64,000 nucleotides of DNA from Rhodocyclaceae bacterium (GCA_016791115.1 JAEUNL010000069.1:36688-100687), one strand, 5' to 3'; counted from the first letter of the stretch, positions 48,619-58,374 are shown. Notes: generated by a model not told the origin, from the letters alone. Translations and numbers: made by a program.

Positions 48619-49608
48619 ATGACTGAAGTTCATCGACTGTTGCAAGCCGAGCAGATCGCTGCGGGACGCGCAGGCGAGGTGCCGTTCTTGAGGCTGCCCA
48701 ACACCAGCGTGCATTTCGGACGACGGGCGAGCCGGTTGCGGCAATTGGCGCAATCCCATCCGCTGGGCGATTACCTGCAGTTCGTTGCGGTCATTGCCGA
48801 CGCGCAGCAGGCGTCAATGGCAAACATGCCGCCATTGACGCTTCCGTCGCCCGCCCATCTGGCGCGTGCGCGCGAGCACCGCATGCCGCCGCTGGTCGCA
48901 TTCAGCCATCGGCGCGATCCCATGTGGTGCGATCTGTTGCGCCGCATGCTCCGCCGAATTGCCGACGATGTCGGAGCCGACCAGCGTCAACTGGTCGTCA
49001 GGCTGGAAGGCATGCGGGACGAGTATTTCGAGGCGCAAGCCTCCAAGTTGCTGGCCGGCATCACGGTCGGCCTCGATCCTGCACACGCGCCGCTGATCGG
49101 TGCAGCCCTGCAGGTCTACTGGGCGCATATGGTCGCTGCGCTGGGAACGCAAAGCTTCCACCCGCTCGAGGTCGGGACGCTATGCCCGTGTTGCGGATCC
49201 CGCCCCACGGCCAGCGTTGTCCGGGTCGAGGGCGACGCATCCGGTCAGCGCTATCTCCATTGCGCCTTGTGCGAGGCGGAATGGAATTACGTACGGATCA
49301 AGTGCACCAACTGCGAAACCACCAAGGGGATTCACTATTACGGCATCGAGGGAGCCTCCGATGCCGTCAAGGCCGAATGCTGCGACGAATGCGGAGCCTA
49401 CCGAAAGATCTTCTATCAGGACAAGGAGCCGAACCTCGATCCGATTGCGGATGACCTCGCTTCGCTTGCCCTCGACATTCTGGTGGCCGAAGAGCATGGC
49501 AAGCGTCTCGTCGGCGTGAACTTCATGCTGATTCACGGCAGTGACGATTCCGATGACGGTCCTGCGCATGCGATCGTGTCGGTTTCCGGTGCTGCACCGC
49601 CGGGGTAA
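48619..49608 (+). CDS. fdhE: Formate dehydrogenase accessory protein FdhE
   Basis: Cytosolic rubredoxin-like protein needed for periplasmic formate dehydrogenase maturation; it binds the enzyme and may reduce sulfur added by FdhD. The 329 residues contain four Cys pairs for metal binding: CPCCGS, CALCEAEW, CTNCE and CCDECG. It opens the operon fdhE-selA-selB-tRNA-Sec. selA starts 4 bp after its stop. Confidence 0.94.
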   Translation: MTEVHRLLQAEQIAAGRAGEVPFLRLPNTSVHFGRRASRLRQLAQSHPLGDYLQFVAVIADAQQASMANMPPLTLPSPAHLARAREHRMPPLVAFSHRRDPMWCDLLRRMLRRIADDVGADQRQLVVRLEGMRDEYFEAQASKLLAGITVGLDPAHAPLIGAALQVYWAHMVAALGTQSFHPLEVGTLCPCCGSRPTASVVRVEGDASGQRYLHCALCEAEWNYVRIKCTNCETTKGIHYYGIEGASDAVKAECCDECGAYRKIFYQDKEPNLDPIADDLASLALDILVAEEHGKRLVGVNFMLIHGSDDSDDGPAHAIVSVSGAAPPG

Positions 49609-49611
49609 TGC

Positions 49612-51054
49612 ATGAGCAGACCCGTCGAGTCGGTGGTCCACCGCTCCGGGGCAACGCAGATCCGCCTGCCCTCGGTTGACCGTTTCCTGAAGCACGAGGC
49701 CGTTGCGGCAATGGTCGCATCGCACGGGCATCGATTCGTCGTCGATGCCGTGCGTGCCGTGTTCGCGCAACTACGGGCTGCCCCAGCGGGGGACGTCGCC
49801 CGTTATGCTGAAGACGATGCGCTGGTGGCTGCGGTGCGTGCCCATGTCGTTGGGCGTCTGGCGCCCAGGCTGCGGCGCATGATCAATCTGACCGGCACCG
49901 TGCTCCATACCAACATGGGCCGCGCTTTGCTCGCCGATCAGGCGATCCAGCATATCGCGCGCACGATGGGTGCGCCGAACAACTTGGAGTACGACGTCGA
50001 TTCCGGCGAGCGCGGCGACCGCGACACCCTCGTCGAAGCGCTCTTGTGCGAATTGACCGGGGCCGAAGCCGCAACGGTGGTCAACAACAACGCGGCCGCA
50101 GTGCTGCTCACCATCGCCGCTTTGGCGTCAGGGCGGGAGGTTCTGGTATCGCGTGGCGAACTCGTGGAGATCGGCGGTGCCTTCCGCATGCCCGACGTGA
50201 TGGCCTCGGCGGGGGCCCGCATGGTCGAAGTCGGTACCACCAACCGGACCCACGCGCGGGACTACCAGAACGCCATCAGTGCGAGTACGGCGCTGCTGAT
50301 GAAGGTGCATACCAGCAACTATGCGATCGAGGGATTCACTGCGGCGGTCGGCGAAGCGGAGCTTGCAAGCATCGCCCACGCTGCCGGCCTGCCGCTGGCC
50401 AGCGATCTGGGCAGCGGCAGCCTGGTGGACCTGTCCCTCTGGGGTTTGCCGAAGGAACCGCTGCCACAGGACATGCTGGAGGCCGGTGTCGACGTCGTCA
50501 CCTTCTCGGGCGACAAGTTGCTCGGCGGTCCGCAGGCGGGTCTGATCGTCGGGCGGCGCGATTTGATCGCCCGCATCAAGAAGCATCCACTCAAGCGGGC
50601 GCTGCGGGTTTCGAAGCTCGTCGTCGCCGCGCTCGAAGCAACCCTGGCGCTTTATCGCCATCCGGAATCGCTCGCAGAGCGATTGCCGACCCTGCGCTTG
50701 CTGGCGCGCGACGCGCAGGACATGCTGGACATGGCGCGTCGCATCGAGCCGGCGCTGCGCAATGCGCTTGGACAGCGGTATGACATGGAGATTGTTTCGC
50801 TGAAAAGCCAGATCGGAAGCGGTTCCTTGCCGGTCGAGCGACTTCCGAGTGCCGGCTTCTCGATTCGTCCGTCCTGTGTCGAGCGCCGGCGCGGATCCGC
50901 ACTCATTGCGCTGGCGGACGCGTTGCGGGCGTTGCCGATTCCCGTCGTCGGGCGCGTTTCCGAAGGAGCGCTTCTGCTGGATTTGCGTTGCCTCGAGGAT
51001 GAAGCGGAATTCGTTGCGCAGCTCGATCGATTGACTTTCGGCGGTGGCGCATGA
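49612..51054 (+). CDS. selA: L-seryl-tRNA(Sec) selenium transferase SelA
   Basis: Converts seryl-tRNA(Sec) to selenocysteyl-tRNA with selenophosphate. The 480-residue protein has the PLP-binding Lys302 in FSGDKLLGGPQAG, and INLTGTVLHTNMGRALL and TGAEAATVVNNNAAA. selB overlaps it by four bases. SelD, the selenophosphate source, is not in this window. Confidence 0.97.
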   Translation: MSRPVESVVHRSGATQIRLPSVDRFLKHEAVAAMVASHGHRFVVDAVRAVFAQLRAAPAGDVARYAEDDALVAAVRAHVVGRLAPRLRRMINLTGTVLHTNMGRALLADQAIQHIARTMGAPNNLEYDVDSGERGDRDTLVEALLCELTGAEAATVVNNNAAAVLLTIAALASGREVLVSRGELVEIGGAFRMPDVMASAGARMVEVGTTNRTHARDYQNAISASTALLMKVHTSNYAIEGFTAAVGEAELASIAHAAGLPLASDLGSGSLVDLSLWGLPKEPLPQDMLEAGVDVVTFSGDKLLGGPQAGLIVGRRDLIARIKKHPLKRALRVSKLVVAALEATLALYRHPESLAERLPTLRLLARDAQDMLDMARRIEPALRNALGQRYDMEIVSLKSQIGSGSLPVERLPSAGFSIRPSCVERRRGSALIALADALRALPIPVVGRVSEGALLLDLRCLEDEAEFVAQLDRLTFGGGA

Positions 51055-53003
51055 TCGTCGGCACGGCGGGCCATATCGACCACGGCAAAACGGCACTCGT
51101 TCGCGCCTTGACGGGTGTCGATACCGACCGTCTCCCCGAGGAGAAGAAGCGCGGCATTTCGATCGAACTCGGGTACGCCTACCTTCCCGTAGATGGTTCG
51201 ACGCCACTTGGCTTCATCGATGTTCCGGGGCACGAACGTTTTGTCCATACCATGCTGTCCGGTGCGACGGGCATCGACTTCGGCCTGCTGGTCGTCGCCG
51301 CAGACGATGGCGTGATGCCGCAGACGCGGGAGCACCTTGCCGTGCTTCACCTTCTTGGCGTGACGCAGGGAGCGTGTGCGATCACCAAGATCGATCGTGT
51401 GCCCGCGGAGCGCGTGCGTGAGGTCGCAGTGGAGGTTGGCCACCTGCTTTCCGCCACCCGCCTTGCAGATGCGCCGTCCTTTCCCGTCAGCAGCATCACC
51501 GGAGAAGGCGTCGATGTATTGCGCGGCTACCTCCTTGATGCGCATGCCCGGTTTCGTCGAACGGCTGCCGAAGGCGGTTTCCGGCTCGCTGTGGATCGGG
51601 TGTTCACTCTCGAAGGTGCGGGCACCGTCGTTACCGGAACCGTGTTTGCGGGCGAAGTGCGCGTCGGCGACGAGGTGCGGATCGTGCCGGGTGATCGCAG
51701 GGCGCGGGTTCGCAGCCTGCGTGCGCAGAATCGCGCGTCGGAACGCGGCCGGGCCGGGGATCGCTGTGCGCTTGCCCTTGCAGGTATCGAGGTTGCCGAG
51801 GTGGCGCGCGGGCAATGGGTCACCGATCCGCGAATTGCCTCGGCCAGCGAGCGCGTCGATGTGCGTGTGGAACTGTTTCCCGATGCGCCGAAGCCGTTGC
51901 GCTCGGGGGCGGCGGTGCATTTGCATGTTGGCGCGGCGCATGCAATCGGGCGTATCGCTTTACTCGATGTCGAATCGCTCGCACCCGGAGCGACCGCGTT
52001 GCTGCAGGTGGTGCTGCAGGACGGGCTCGGCCTTTGGGCGGGCGACCGCGTCGTGCTGCGCGATGCTTCCGCCGCCCACACGATGGGCGGCGGCGTGGTG
52101 CTCGACCCGATGGCGCCAGTTCGCTATCGCAGAACGCAGGAGCGGCTTGCACTGCTTGCTGCGCTGGACGGGCCTGACACGCGGACGCGGTTTGCCGATG
52201 TCCTGCAACAGGCGACGGCCGGCGTCGACCTCGATGCGCTGGGTCGGTCATGGGGCGTGGTCGACGTCGAGCGGCTTATCCACGATGTCGAGCATCGACG
52301 CGTGCGGCAAAGTGGTGTCGATCTCGCTTTTGCACCGGCGCACTGGATGCGGCTCGCGGACAGCGTGGTGGCGGCGGTGGATGCGTTTCATGCGCGAAAT
52401 CCCGATGAACCCGGCGTGGACCTGGCACGGCTGGCCCGCATGAGCTTTCCCCGCGTTGAGGCCGCCGTGGTCCAGGCCACGGCCGATGCTCTGGTACGGG
52501 CCGGGCGGCTTGCGCGACAGGGTGCCTGGCTGATGCAGCCCGAGCATGCGGTGCGGCTGTCGGAGCAGGAGCGCGTCTTTGCCGAACGGATCCGGCCGCT
52601 CCTCGCCGAGACACCATTCGATCCACCCTGGGTGCGCGACATCGCGGCGGCGATCGGCCAGCCGGAGATGCATACGCGTGTGCTGCTCAACCGCCTCGCC
52701 AAGAGCGGCATCGTGTACCAGATCGTGCGCGATCTGTTCTACGATGCGCTCGCCATCTCGAAACTGGCGGTAATCGCACAATCCATCCAGGCGGAGTCGG
52801 GTGAACTGCGTGCCGCGGTTTTTCGCGACCGCACCGGATTGGGCCGCAAGCGGGCCATCCAGGTGCTCGAGTTTTTCGATCGCATCGGTTTCACACGGCG
52901 AATCCGCGCGCGCGGCGATGACAAGCACGTGCTGCGCGCCAACCATCCCTTGCAGGCGCTGACGGTGGCGACGCCGCCGGCACAGGCGAGGCCGACTTCA
53001 TGA
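51051..53003 (+). CDS. selB: Selenocysteine-specific elongation factor SelB
   Basis: GTPase that brings selenocysteyl-tRNA to UGA and reads the SECIS hairpin. The 650 residues have [11 protein letters not shown] (4-14), [14 protein letters not shown], then elongation-factor domains 2 and 3, and winged-helix repeats at the C-terminus (about 400-640) that bind RNA. The mRNA target is fdoG at 44491. The tRNA starts one base after its stop. Confidence 0.97.
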   Translation: MIVGTAGHIDHGKTALVRALTGVDTDRLPEEKKRGISIELGYAYLPVDGSTPLGFIDVPGHERFVHTMLSGATGIDFGLLVVAADDGVMPQTREHLAVLHLLGVTQGACAITKIDRVPAERVREVAVEVGHLLSATRLADAPSFPVSSITGEGVDVLRGYLLDAHARFRRTAAEGGFRLAVDRVFTLEGAGTVVTGTVFAGEVRVGDEVRIVPGDRRARVRSLRAQNRASERGRAGDRCALALAGIEVAEVARGQWVTDPRIASASERVDVRVELFPDAPKPLRSGAAVHLHVGAAHAIGRIALLDVESLAPGATALLQVVLQDGLGLWAGDRVVLRDASAAHTMGGGVVLDPMAPVRYRRTQERLALLAALDGPDTRTRFADVLQQATAGVDLDALGRSWGVVDVERLIHDVEHRRVRQSGVDLAFAPAHWMRLADSVVAAVDAFHARNPDEPGVDLARLARMSFPRVEAAVVQATADALVRAGRLARQGAWLMQPEHAVRLSEQERVFAERIRPLLAETPFDPPWVRDIAAAIGQPEMHTRVLLNRLAKSGIVYQIVRDLFYDALAISKLAVIAQSIQAESGELRAAVFRDRTGLGRKRAIQVLEFFDRIGFTRRIRARGDDKHVLRANHPLQALTVATPPAQARPTS

Positions 53004-53004
53004 A

Positions 53005-53100
53005 GGAAGAGAATCGTCCCTGGTGGGGCGGCCGGGCTTCAAACCCGGTTGGCGGCGCCTCGCGTCGCCGGGTGGGTTCGACTCCCATTCTCTTCCGCCA
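53005..53100 (+). tRNA. selC: tRNA-Sec (anticodon TCA)
   Basis: 96 bases with an 8-bp acceptor stem (GGAAGAGA/TCTCTTCC), a long variable arm, anticodon stem CCGGG/CCCGG (53032-53048) and anticodon TCA at 53039-53041, and encoded CCA. It fits SelC. It lies between selB and the lipoyl-carrier gene on one strand, so it may be processed from a longer transcript. Confidence 0.97.
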
Positions 53101-53115
53101 GACATTGCGCTAGCC

Positions 53116-53556
53116 ATGCAGGTGCGTGGCTACGATTTTCCCGATGCGCTCCACTATCTCGTGGAGTTCGACATGTGGGCGCGACGCGACGACGACGGGC
53201 TGATCCGCGTCGGTGCGACGTCGCTTGGCGCTGCTCTGGCCGGGGAAATTGTGGCGTTCATGCCGAAGCGCATCGGCGAGCGCATCGAGCGCGGCCGGTC
53301 ATTCGGCGCTATCGAACTGTTCAAGACGATCATTTCCGCCAAATCGCCGGTCGGTGGCGTCCTGACCGAGTCGAATCTTTTCCTGGAGCAGGCGCCGATG
53401 CTGGTCAACCGGGATCCTTATGGCAAGGGCTGGATGGCGCGCATTCGGGCGGATGACTGGATGCGCGACAGCGGGCTGCTGGTGCATGGACCCGCTGTCG
53501 CGCTGGCGATGGAGCGCGCGTGGCAGACCTATCGTGACGATGGCTACGATGTCTGA
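53116..53556 (+). CDS. Glycine-cleavage H-like lipoyl carrier protein
   Basis: A 146-residue relative of GcvH. IELFKTIISAKSPVGGV matches the H-protein site ES-VKAAS, with the lipoyl Lys at residue 70, and LVNRDPYGKGWMARI matches the DPYGEGW region. No glycine cleavage P or T gene is near. Similar proteins (LbpA) act as lipoyl sulfur carriers in sHdr sulfur oxidation, but no Hdr genes are visible. It starts 15 bp after tRNA-Sec and overlaps the DsrE-like gene by 8 bp. Confidence 0.85.
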   Translation: MQVRGYDFPDALHYLVEFDMWARRDDDGLIRVGATSLGAALAGEIVAFMPKRIGERIERGRSFGAIELFKTIISAKSPVGGVLTESNLFLEQAPMLVNRDPYGKGWMARIRADDWMRDSGLLVHGPAVALAMERAWQTYRDDGYDV

Positions 53557-53938
53557 ACCGTCGTTGCACAAATTGGCGATCTTGCTCTGGGCCTGCGATC
53601 CGACACGGCCCGAGCTATGCGCCACGCCGTTCTTCCACGCTGCCGCCGCGGCCGCGCTGGATGCGGAGGTGGAAGTGTACTTCGCCGCGCGGTCCGTCCT
53701 GCTGCTGGTTCCGGGCTGCGCGGCCGCGCTGCGTGCCAGCGATCACGATGAAACCACCATAGCCGACCACATGCGGCATGCGGCTGATCATGGTGCGAAA
53801 TTCCTCGCATGCTCCAGCGCGCTCGCTGCATACGGACTCGATCATGCCGAACTCATAGCCAATTTGGCCGGTCGCGCCGGCGCGACCGCATTCGTTGGGC
53901 GCAGCCTCGACCCGCAATGGGCCACCCTGACTTTCTAG
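53549..53938 (+). CDS. DsrE-like protein with one conserved cysteine
   Basis: A 129-residue protein of the DsrE/F fold: GAKFLACSSALAAYGLDHAEL carries the family Cys88, the site that in DsrE and TusD holds a persulfide. Starts are ATG 53549 or 53540. It overlaps the lipoyl-carrier gene and precedes a flavoprotein gene by 53 bp. A sulfur relay between them is suggested but not proved. Confidence 0.8.
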   Translation: MSEPSLHKLAILLWACDPTRPELCATPFFHAAAAAALDAEVEVYFAARSVLLLVPGCAAALRASDHDETTIADHMRHAADHGAKFLACSSALAAYGLDHAELIANLAGRAGATAFVGRSLDPQWATLTF

Positions 53939-53991
53939 CAATCGCCAAGGCCATCATCCGAATTCGCAGTTCACTTCAAGAAAGGAAAGCC

Positions 53992-55338
53992 ATGCACTTC
54001 GATCGTCGCAAGTTCTTGCGCGCATCGGGCAGTTTTGCCGCTGTCACCGCGACCGGTTCCACGTTGTCCCATGCCGCGACCGGCATGCCGTTCCTGATCA
54101 CGCGCCCAGCCGATGTGCTCCTGCCAAAGTCGGATCGACAGCGTGTGGTGATTTGCGGTGGAGGCTGGGGTGGTCTCAATGCGGCCAAACAACTGCGCTT
54201 GCTGGCCCCACAGCTTGAAGTCGTGCTGCTCGAACGAAATCCCGTCTTCTTTTCCTGCCCGATGAGCAACAAGTGGCTGATTGATGTAGTGGATACCAAT
54301 TTCCTGACACACGACTACCTTCGCGTGTCGGAAAAGCATGGGTACCGTTTCATCCAGACCGAGATTCTTGCCATCGAGCGGGATCGCAGGAAGGTTGTCA
54401 CTGCGGCCGGTGAGCTTGCCTACGACTACCTGATCCTGTCGCCGGGAATCCGCTACAACTACGAGGCCTGGTTCGACAATGACCGCAGACTCGCCGAGGC
54501 GACGCGGGCACGGTTTCCTGCAGCCTACGTGCCGAACGCAGAACACTTCATGTTGAAGCGTGCAATCCAGGAATTCAAGGGCGGCGATCTGGTCATGACG
54601 CTGCCGCCGCCCCCGCAGCGCTGTCCGCCTTCTCCCTACGAGCGGGCATGTCTGATCGCGTGGTTGTTCAAGACGCGCAAGATCAAGGGACGGGTGATCA
54701 TTCTCGATCACAAGGACGGCGTGCGCCCCATCGGTCTTGGATTTCGGACTGCGTTCGAGGAGCTTTACAAGGACATCATTACCTATGTGCCAAATGCACA
54801 TGTCAAGTCGGTCGACCCTTTCAATAAACGGATCAAGACGGCGGCGGGCGATTTTTCTTTCGAGCATGCAATTTTGATGGCCCCCCACCAGGCTGGCGAT
54901 CTCGCGTGGAAAGCGGACGTGATCGGCCGGACACCGGACGGGAAGCCAAATGGCTGGGCCGATGTCGATCCGTTATTTCTGCATGTGCGCGACGACAAGA
55001 ACGTTTTCGTCATCGGCGACGCGGTCGGTGTCGTTGCACCGACTTTCCGCTTCTATCCCAAGAGCGGTCACGTGGCCAATCGGCTGGCGCGGATCGTCGC
55101 CTATTACATTGCGGAACGTGCGGCGGGTCGCGATCCCAAATACAAATTGCCCGACAATCTCTGCTACATGTGGGTCAATGGCGACCCGCAGGAGGCGATC
55201 AATGTCGGATTCGAATATTCGCTCGATGAACGGGGTCAGATCGAGCAGGTACAGTTGGACGACAACGAGCGGCGCGGGGAACTGGTGCCGGAAGATTTCG
55301 CTTGGGCGAAGACCATGTACGAAGACATGTTTGCGTGA
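53992..55338 (+). CDS. Tat-exported flavoprotein of the flavocytochrome c/sulfide dehydrogenase family (FccB-like)
   Basis: A 448-residue flavoprotein with a Tat signal (RRKFLRAS), the FAD loop VVICGGGWGGLNAAKQL (52-68), Cys89 in FFSCPMSN as in FCSD, RCPPSPYERAC, and the second FAD contact VIGDAVGV. The cysteine usual in that GDA segment is replaced by valine. No cytochrome fccA gene is next to it. It would oxidise a sulfide or related thiol in the periplasm. Confidence 0.85.
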   Translation: MHFDRRKFLRASGSFAAVTATGSTLSHAATGMPFLITRPADVLLPKSDRQRVVICGGGWGGLNAAKQLRLLAPQLEVVLLERNPVFFSCPMSNKWLIDVVDTNFLTHDYLRVSEKHGYRFIQTEILAIERDRRKVVTAAGELAYDYLILSPGIRYNYEAWFDNDRRLAEATRARFPAAYVPNAEHFMLKRAIQEFKGGDLVMTLPPPPQRCPPSPYERACLIAWLFKTRKIKGRVIILDHKDGVRPIGLGFRTAFEELYKDIITYVPNAHVKSVDPFNKRIKTAAGDFSFEHAILMAPHQAGDLAWKADVIGRTPDGKPNGWADVDPLFLHVRDDKNVFVIGDAVGVVAPTFRFYPKSGHVANRLARIVAYYIAERAAGRDPKYKLPDNLCYMWVNGDPQEAINVGFEYSLDERGQIEQVQLDDNERRGELVPEDFAWAKTMYEDMFA

Positions 55339-55498
55339 GCGTTCTGCCGGGTTCGGGACGCAGATGGTAGAGGGGCGCCCCGCCGGCTGACTGCGTCTTG
55401 CCCGTCGCGCAAGGCTACACCTTTCGCATGCCCGACCGCCTTTGCTGCGTCTTGTACACGATGTCGTCGAGTAACGCGAGATTCACCTTGAGTCGCTG

Positions 55499-56674
55499 TT
55501 ACGGGCTTCGAGTGCTGCCGGCGATGTACCAGGGCAGTGCCGCAGTGAGTCGCACGACTTCGCCGGCATCGCTCGTGTCGTAACCGGCCAGATTTGCGAC
55601 ACGTCGACGGAATCTGGCGTCGTGGAGCACCTCAATGAGCGTCGTGATCGTTCCGTGCTCAAGGCCCGCTTCGTTGACGAGCAGGAAATAATCCTCGGGC
55701 ACCAGCGGCACGAATGCGAGGCCCATCTGTTGCGCGGCGGCTTCGATGCCGACGCCAACGTCCGCCGCGCCGGCGGCGATGCGTGTGGCAACCCCGAGAT
55801 GCGTGTACTCCTCCAGGTCATAACCGAGGATCTGACGGGGTTGTACGCGCTCGTCGGTCAGGAACTGGTCGGTGACCAGCCGCGTGCCGGAACCTTTCTG
55901 GCGATTGATGAAGCGCAGGCCGGCGCGCGCAATGTCGCTGAAGCTGTTGATCTGTCCATCGAGTGAAGGGCGCATCATCAGACCCTGCACGCGCGTGGCA
56001 AAGCGGATCAGCCGGTGTTCCTTCGGCTTGAGCCAGCGCCGGTAGCCGATGTGCTGTACTGAGCCCTTGCGCTGGTTGCGCGCGCAATGGAATCCGGCGA
56101 TGTCGCAGGCGCCCTGGGCGAGCGCCTTGAGGTTCTCCTCGCTGCCCGAGAAACGCAGGTCGACGAACACGTCGCTGCTGCGATGCTCGATTTCCTCGCG
56201 CAGGATCGGCAGCGCGAGGTCATGGCTGGCGCGCAGGCGCAGGGTTTCCTTCTCGGCGAACAGGTCTTCCTGCAACTCGGAGAGGAATTCTGCCTCCAGG
56301 CTCGCCGCCACCGGCACGAAGCGCGACATGATGCGCTGCTGCGCCCAGACCAGACGCGCGCCGAACGCGGTGAGTGTCGCGCCACGGCCGCGCTGCTTGA
56401 CGATGAGCTCGGTGCCGAGTTGCTGTTCCTTCTCGCGCATCATGCCCCATGCATGGCGGTAGGACATGCCGAGCGCGCGTGCCGCCTGAGACAGCGAGCC
56501 GGACGTGCGTACACCCTCGAGCAGCAGGAACAGCGTGTCGTCGGGCGTGACGCCGCGCTGCCCGTCGTCGGGCGACAGGCTGAAGCTCACGCGCAGCGAA
56601 AAAGGCAGGGGGCCGGGCTTCATCGTTCTGGCTTTGCGTCCGCGCGTTCCGGCGGGCAGGGTGAGATCGCTCAT
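55499..56674 (-). CDS. ModE-like HTH regulator with binding-protein-like domain (Tup side)
   Basis: A 391-residue paralogue of the fds-side regulator: HTH around residues 45-105 (LLEGVRTSGSLSQAARALGMSYRHAWGMMREKE), then a binding-protein-like sensor (GSEENLKALAQGACDIAGFH and QKGSGTRLVTDQFL as in TupA-like folds). It is the last gene of the mop-tup operon, 18 bp after the second binding protein. Likely senses tungstate or molybdate. Confidence 0.85.
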   Translation of the reverse strand: MSDLTLPAGTRGRKARTMKPGPLPFSLRVSFSLSPDDGQRGVTPDDTLFLLLEGVRTSGSLSQAARALGMSYRHAWGMMREKEQQLGTELIVKQRGRGATLTAFGARLVWAQQRIMSRFVPVAASLEAEFLSELQEDLFAEKETLRLRASHDLALPILREEIEHRSSDVFVDLRFSGSEENLKALAQGACDIAGFHCARNQRKGSVQHIGYRRWLKPKEHRLIRFATRVQGLMMRPSLDGQINSFSDIARAGLRFINRQKGSGTRLVTDQFLTDERVQPRQILGYDLEEYTHLGVATRIAAGAADVGVGIEAAAQQMGLAFVPLVPEDYFLLVNEAGLEHGTITTLIEVLHDARFRRRVANLAGYDTSDAGEVVRLTAALPWYIAGSTRSP

Positions 56675-56692
56675 TGGATTGCGATCCGGATT

Positions 56693-57544
56693 TCAATGCA
56701 CATATTGTCGCGCATACTCGGCGTCGTTGTAGAGCGGCTCGTCGTAGCGCTCGCGGCCATAGTCGCGGATGATGCGCTGGCCCTCCGCCGATGCGACGAA
56801 TTCGATGAAGCGCCGTGCAGTCGCCTCGCCGGGCGTGCCGCCGGTGGCGAGCATCGCCGAGTAGGTGTTGACCAGCGACTTGTCGCCGCGGAACAGCACC
56901 TTGAGCTGCGGCACATCCTTCTTCGCTGCCACCCAGGTGCTGCTGTCGGTCATGAAGTAGCCGCCTTCGGCGTTCGCGCGCTTGAGGCTCGCGGTCATGA
57001 AATCCCGGGTCACGATGTACCACGCGCCTTCCGGCACGATGGAAGCGGACTTCCACACACTCATTTCCTTCTGGTGCGTGCCCGAGTTGTCGCCGCGCGA
57101 GACGAACTTTGCCTGTGCGGCGGCAATGCGCCGGTAGGCGTCGGCTGCTCCTTTCGCCTCGGCGATCCGTGCCGGATCTGCGGCCGGCCCGACGATGTAG
57201 AACTCGTTCGAGCCGATCAGCGTGCGCTGCGTCGCCCAGCCTTCGGCGACAGCAGTTTCCTCTTGGCCGGGCGCATGCACCATCACCATGTCGACCTTCT
57301 TTTCCTTCAGCAGCTTCATCGATTGGCCGGTGCCGGCCTTGTGCCAGACCATCTGCGCATCGGCCCTGGATGCGAATGTTTCGGCCAGCAGCTTGAGCAG
57401 GCCGAGTTCGCCGGGGCTGCCGGTGGCGAGCGAGAAGCGGTTCGCGCCGCCGCCATAGGTTTCGACCTGTGCGTCCTGCGCGCGCAGGCCGGTCGCGGAA
57501 AAGAGCATGAGGGATGCCGCCAGGACGAGGAACGTGCGTTGCAT
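56693..57544 (-). CDS. Second TupA-like periplasmic binding protein
   Basis: A 283-residue secreted binding protein (signal ending near LRAQ). Its structure follows TupA (KAGTGQSMKLLKEKKVDMVMVHAPGQEE, FVSRGDNSGTHQKEM), but the oxyanion motif TTSTEQSG of TupA is replaced by LATGSPGEL, which hints at another ligand or an altered one. It lies 9 bp after tupA in the same operon and has no permease of its own. Confidence 0.85.
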   Translation of the reverse strand: MQRTFLVLAASLMLFSATGLRAQDAQVETYGGGANRFSLATGSPGELGLLKLLAETFASRADAQMVWHKAGTGQSMKLLKEKKVDMVMVHAPGQEETAVAEGWATQRTLIGSNEFYIVGPAADPARIAEAKGAADAYRRIAAAQAKFVSRGDNSGTHQKEMSVWKSASIVPEGAWYIVTRDFMTASLKRANAEGGYFMTDSSTWVAAKKDVPQLKVLFRGDKSLVNTYSAMLATGGTPGEATARRFIEFVASAEGQRIIRDYGRERYDEPLYNDAEYARQYVH

Positions 57545-57552
57545 GATGCTCG

Positions 57553-58374
57553 TCACTTCTTCGCGTTGGGGAAGAACAATTGTTCGCCGCCGATCTTGTA
57601 GTCGGCAATCGCCTTTTGGCCCTCTGCCGACACCAGCCAGTCGATGAACTGCTGGCCGAGTTCCTTCTTCACGTGCGCATGCTTGGCCGGATTGACCAGA
57701 ATGACGCCGTACTGGTTGAACAGGCGCGTGTCGCCCTCGACCAGGATCTTCAGGTCGACGCGATTCTTGAAGTTGAGCCAGGTGCCGCGGTCGGCGAGGA
57801 GGTAGGCGTTCATCGACGAGGCGGTGTTGAGCGCCGGCCCCATGCCCGAGCCGGTTTCCTTGTACCAGGCGCCTTTGACGGCTTCGAGATCGATGCCGGC
57901 CGCCTTCCAGTAGCGCAGCTCGGCGGCGTGCGTGCCGCTCTTGTCGCCGCGCGAGACGAAGGGCGCCTTGGCGGCTTCGATCTTGCGCAGGCCATCGAGG
58001 ATGTCCTTGCCGGTGGCTTTGGCGGCGTCGTCCTTCGGGCCGATCAGGATGAAGTCGTTGTACATGACCTCCTTGCGCTCGACGCCGTAGCCTTCGGCGA
58101 TGAATTTCTCCTCGGCCGCCTTGTCGTGCACGAACACCACGTCGGCATCGCCGCGGCGCGCGGTGTCGAGCGCCTGCCCGGTGCCGAGCGCGACCACGCG
58201 CACCTGCACGCCGGTCTTCTGCGTGTAGATCGGCAGCAGGTGGCCGAAAAGGCCCGACTGTTCGGTCGACGTCGTCGAGGCGACGGTGATGAACTTGTCC
58301 TCGGCGTGCGCACCGGAAAGTCCGAGCAGGAACGCGGCGGCAAGGCCGAGCAACGAGCGGCGGGAGGGATTCAT
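57553..58374 (-). CDS. tupA: Tungstate ABC transporter binding protein TupA
   Basis: A 273-residue periplasmic protein with a signal peptide ending near AHA and the tungstate motif ASTTSTEQSGLF, then ALGTGQALDTARRGDADVVFVH and FVSRGDKSGTH, which line the oxyanion site. It binds tungstate for TupBC. Tungsten or molybdenum is needed by the formate dehydrogenases upstream. Its ATG overlaps the tupC stop. Confidence 0.93.
   Translation of the reverse strand: MNPSRRSLLGLAAAFLLGLSGAHAEDKFITVASTTSTEQSGLFGHLLPIYTQKTGVQVRVVALGTGQALDTARRGDADVVFVHDKAAEEKFIAEGYGVERKEVMYNDFILIGPKDDAAKATGKDILDGLRKIEAAKAPFVSRGDKSGTHAAELRYWKAAGIDLEAVKGAWYKETGSGMGPALNTASSMNAYLLADRGTWLNFKNRVDLKILVEGDTRLFNQYGVILVNPAKHAHVKKELGQQFIDWLVSAEGQKAIADYKIGGEQLFFPNAKK

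Noticed and set aside
53023..53115. N-terminal extension of the H-like protein through the tRNA
   Set aside because: This DNA is the selenocysteine tRNA; the first fitting start is ATG 53116.
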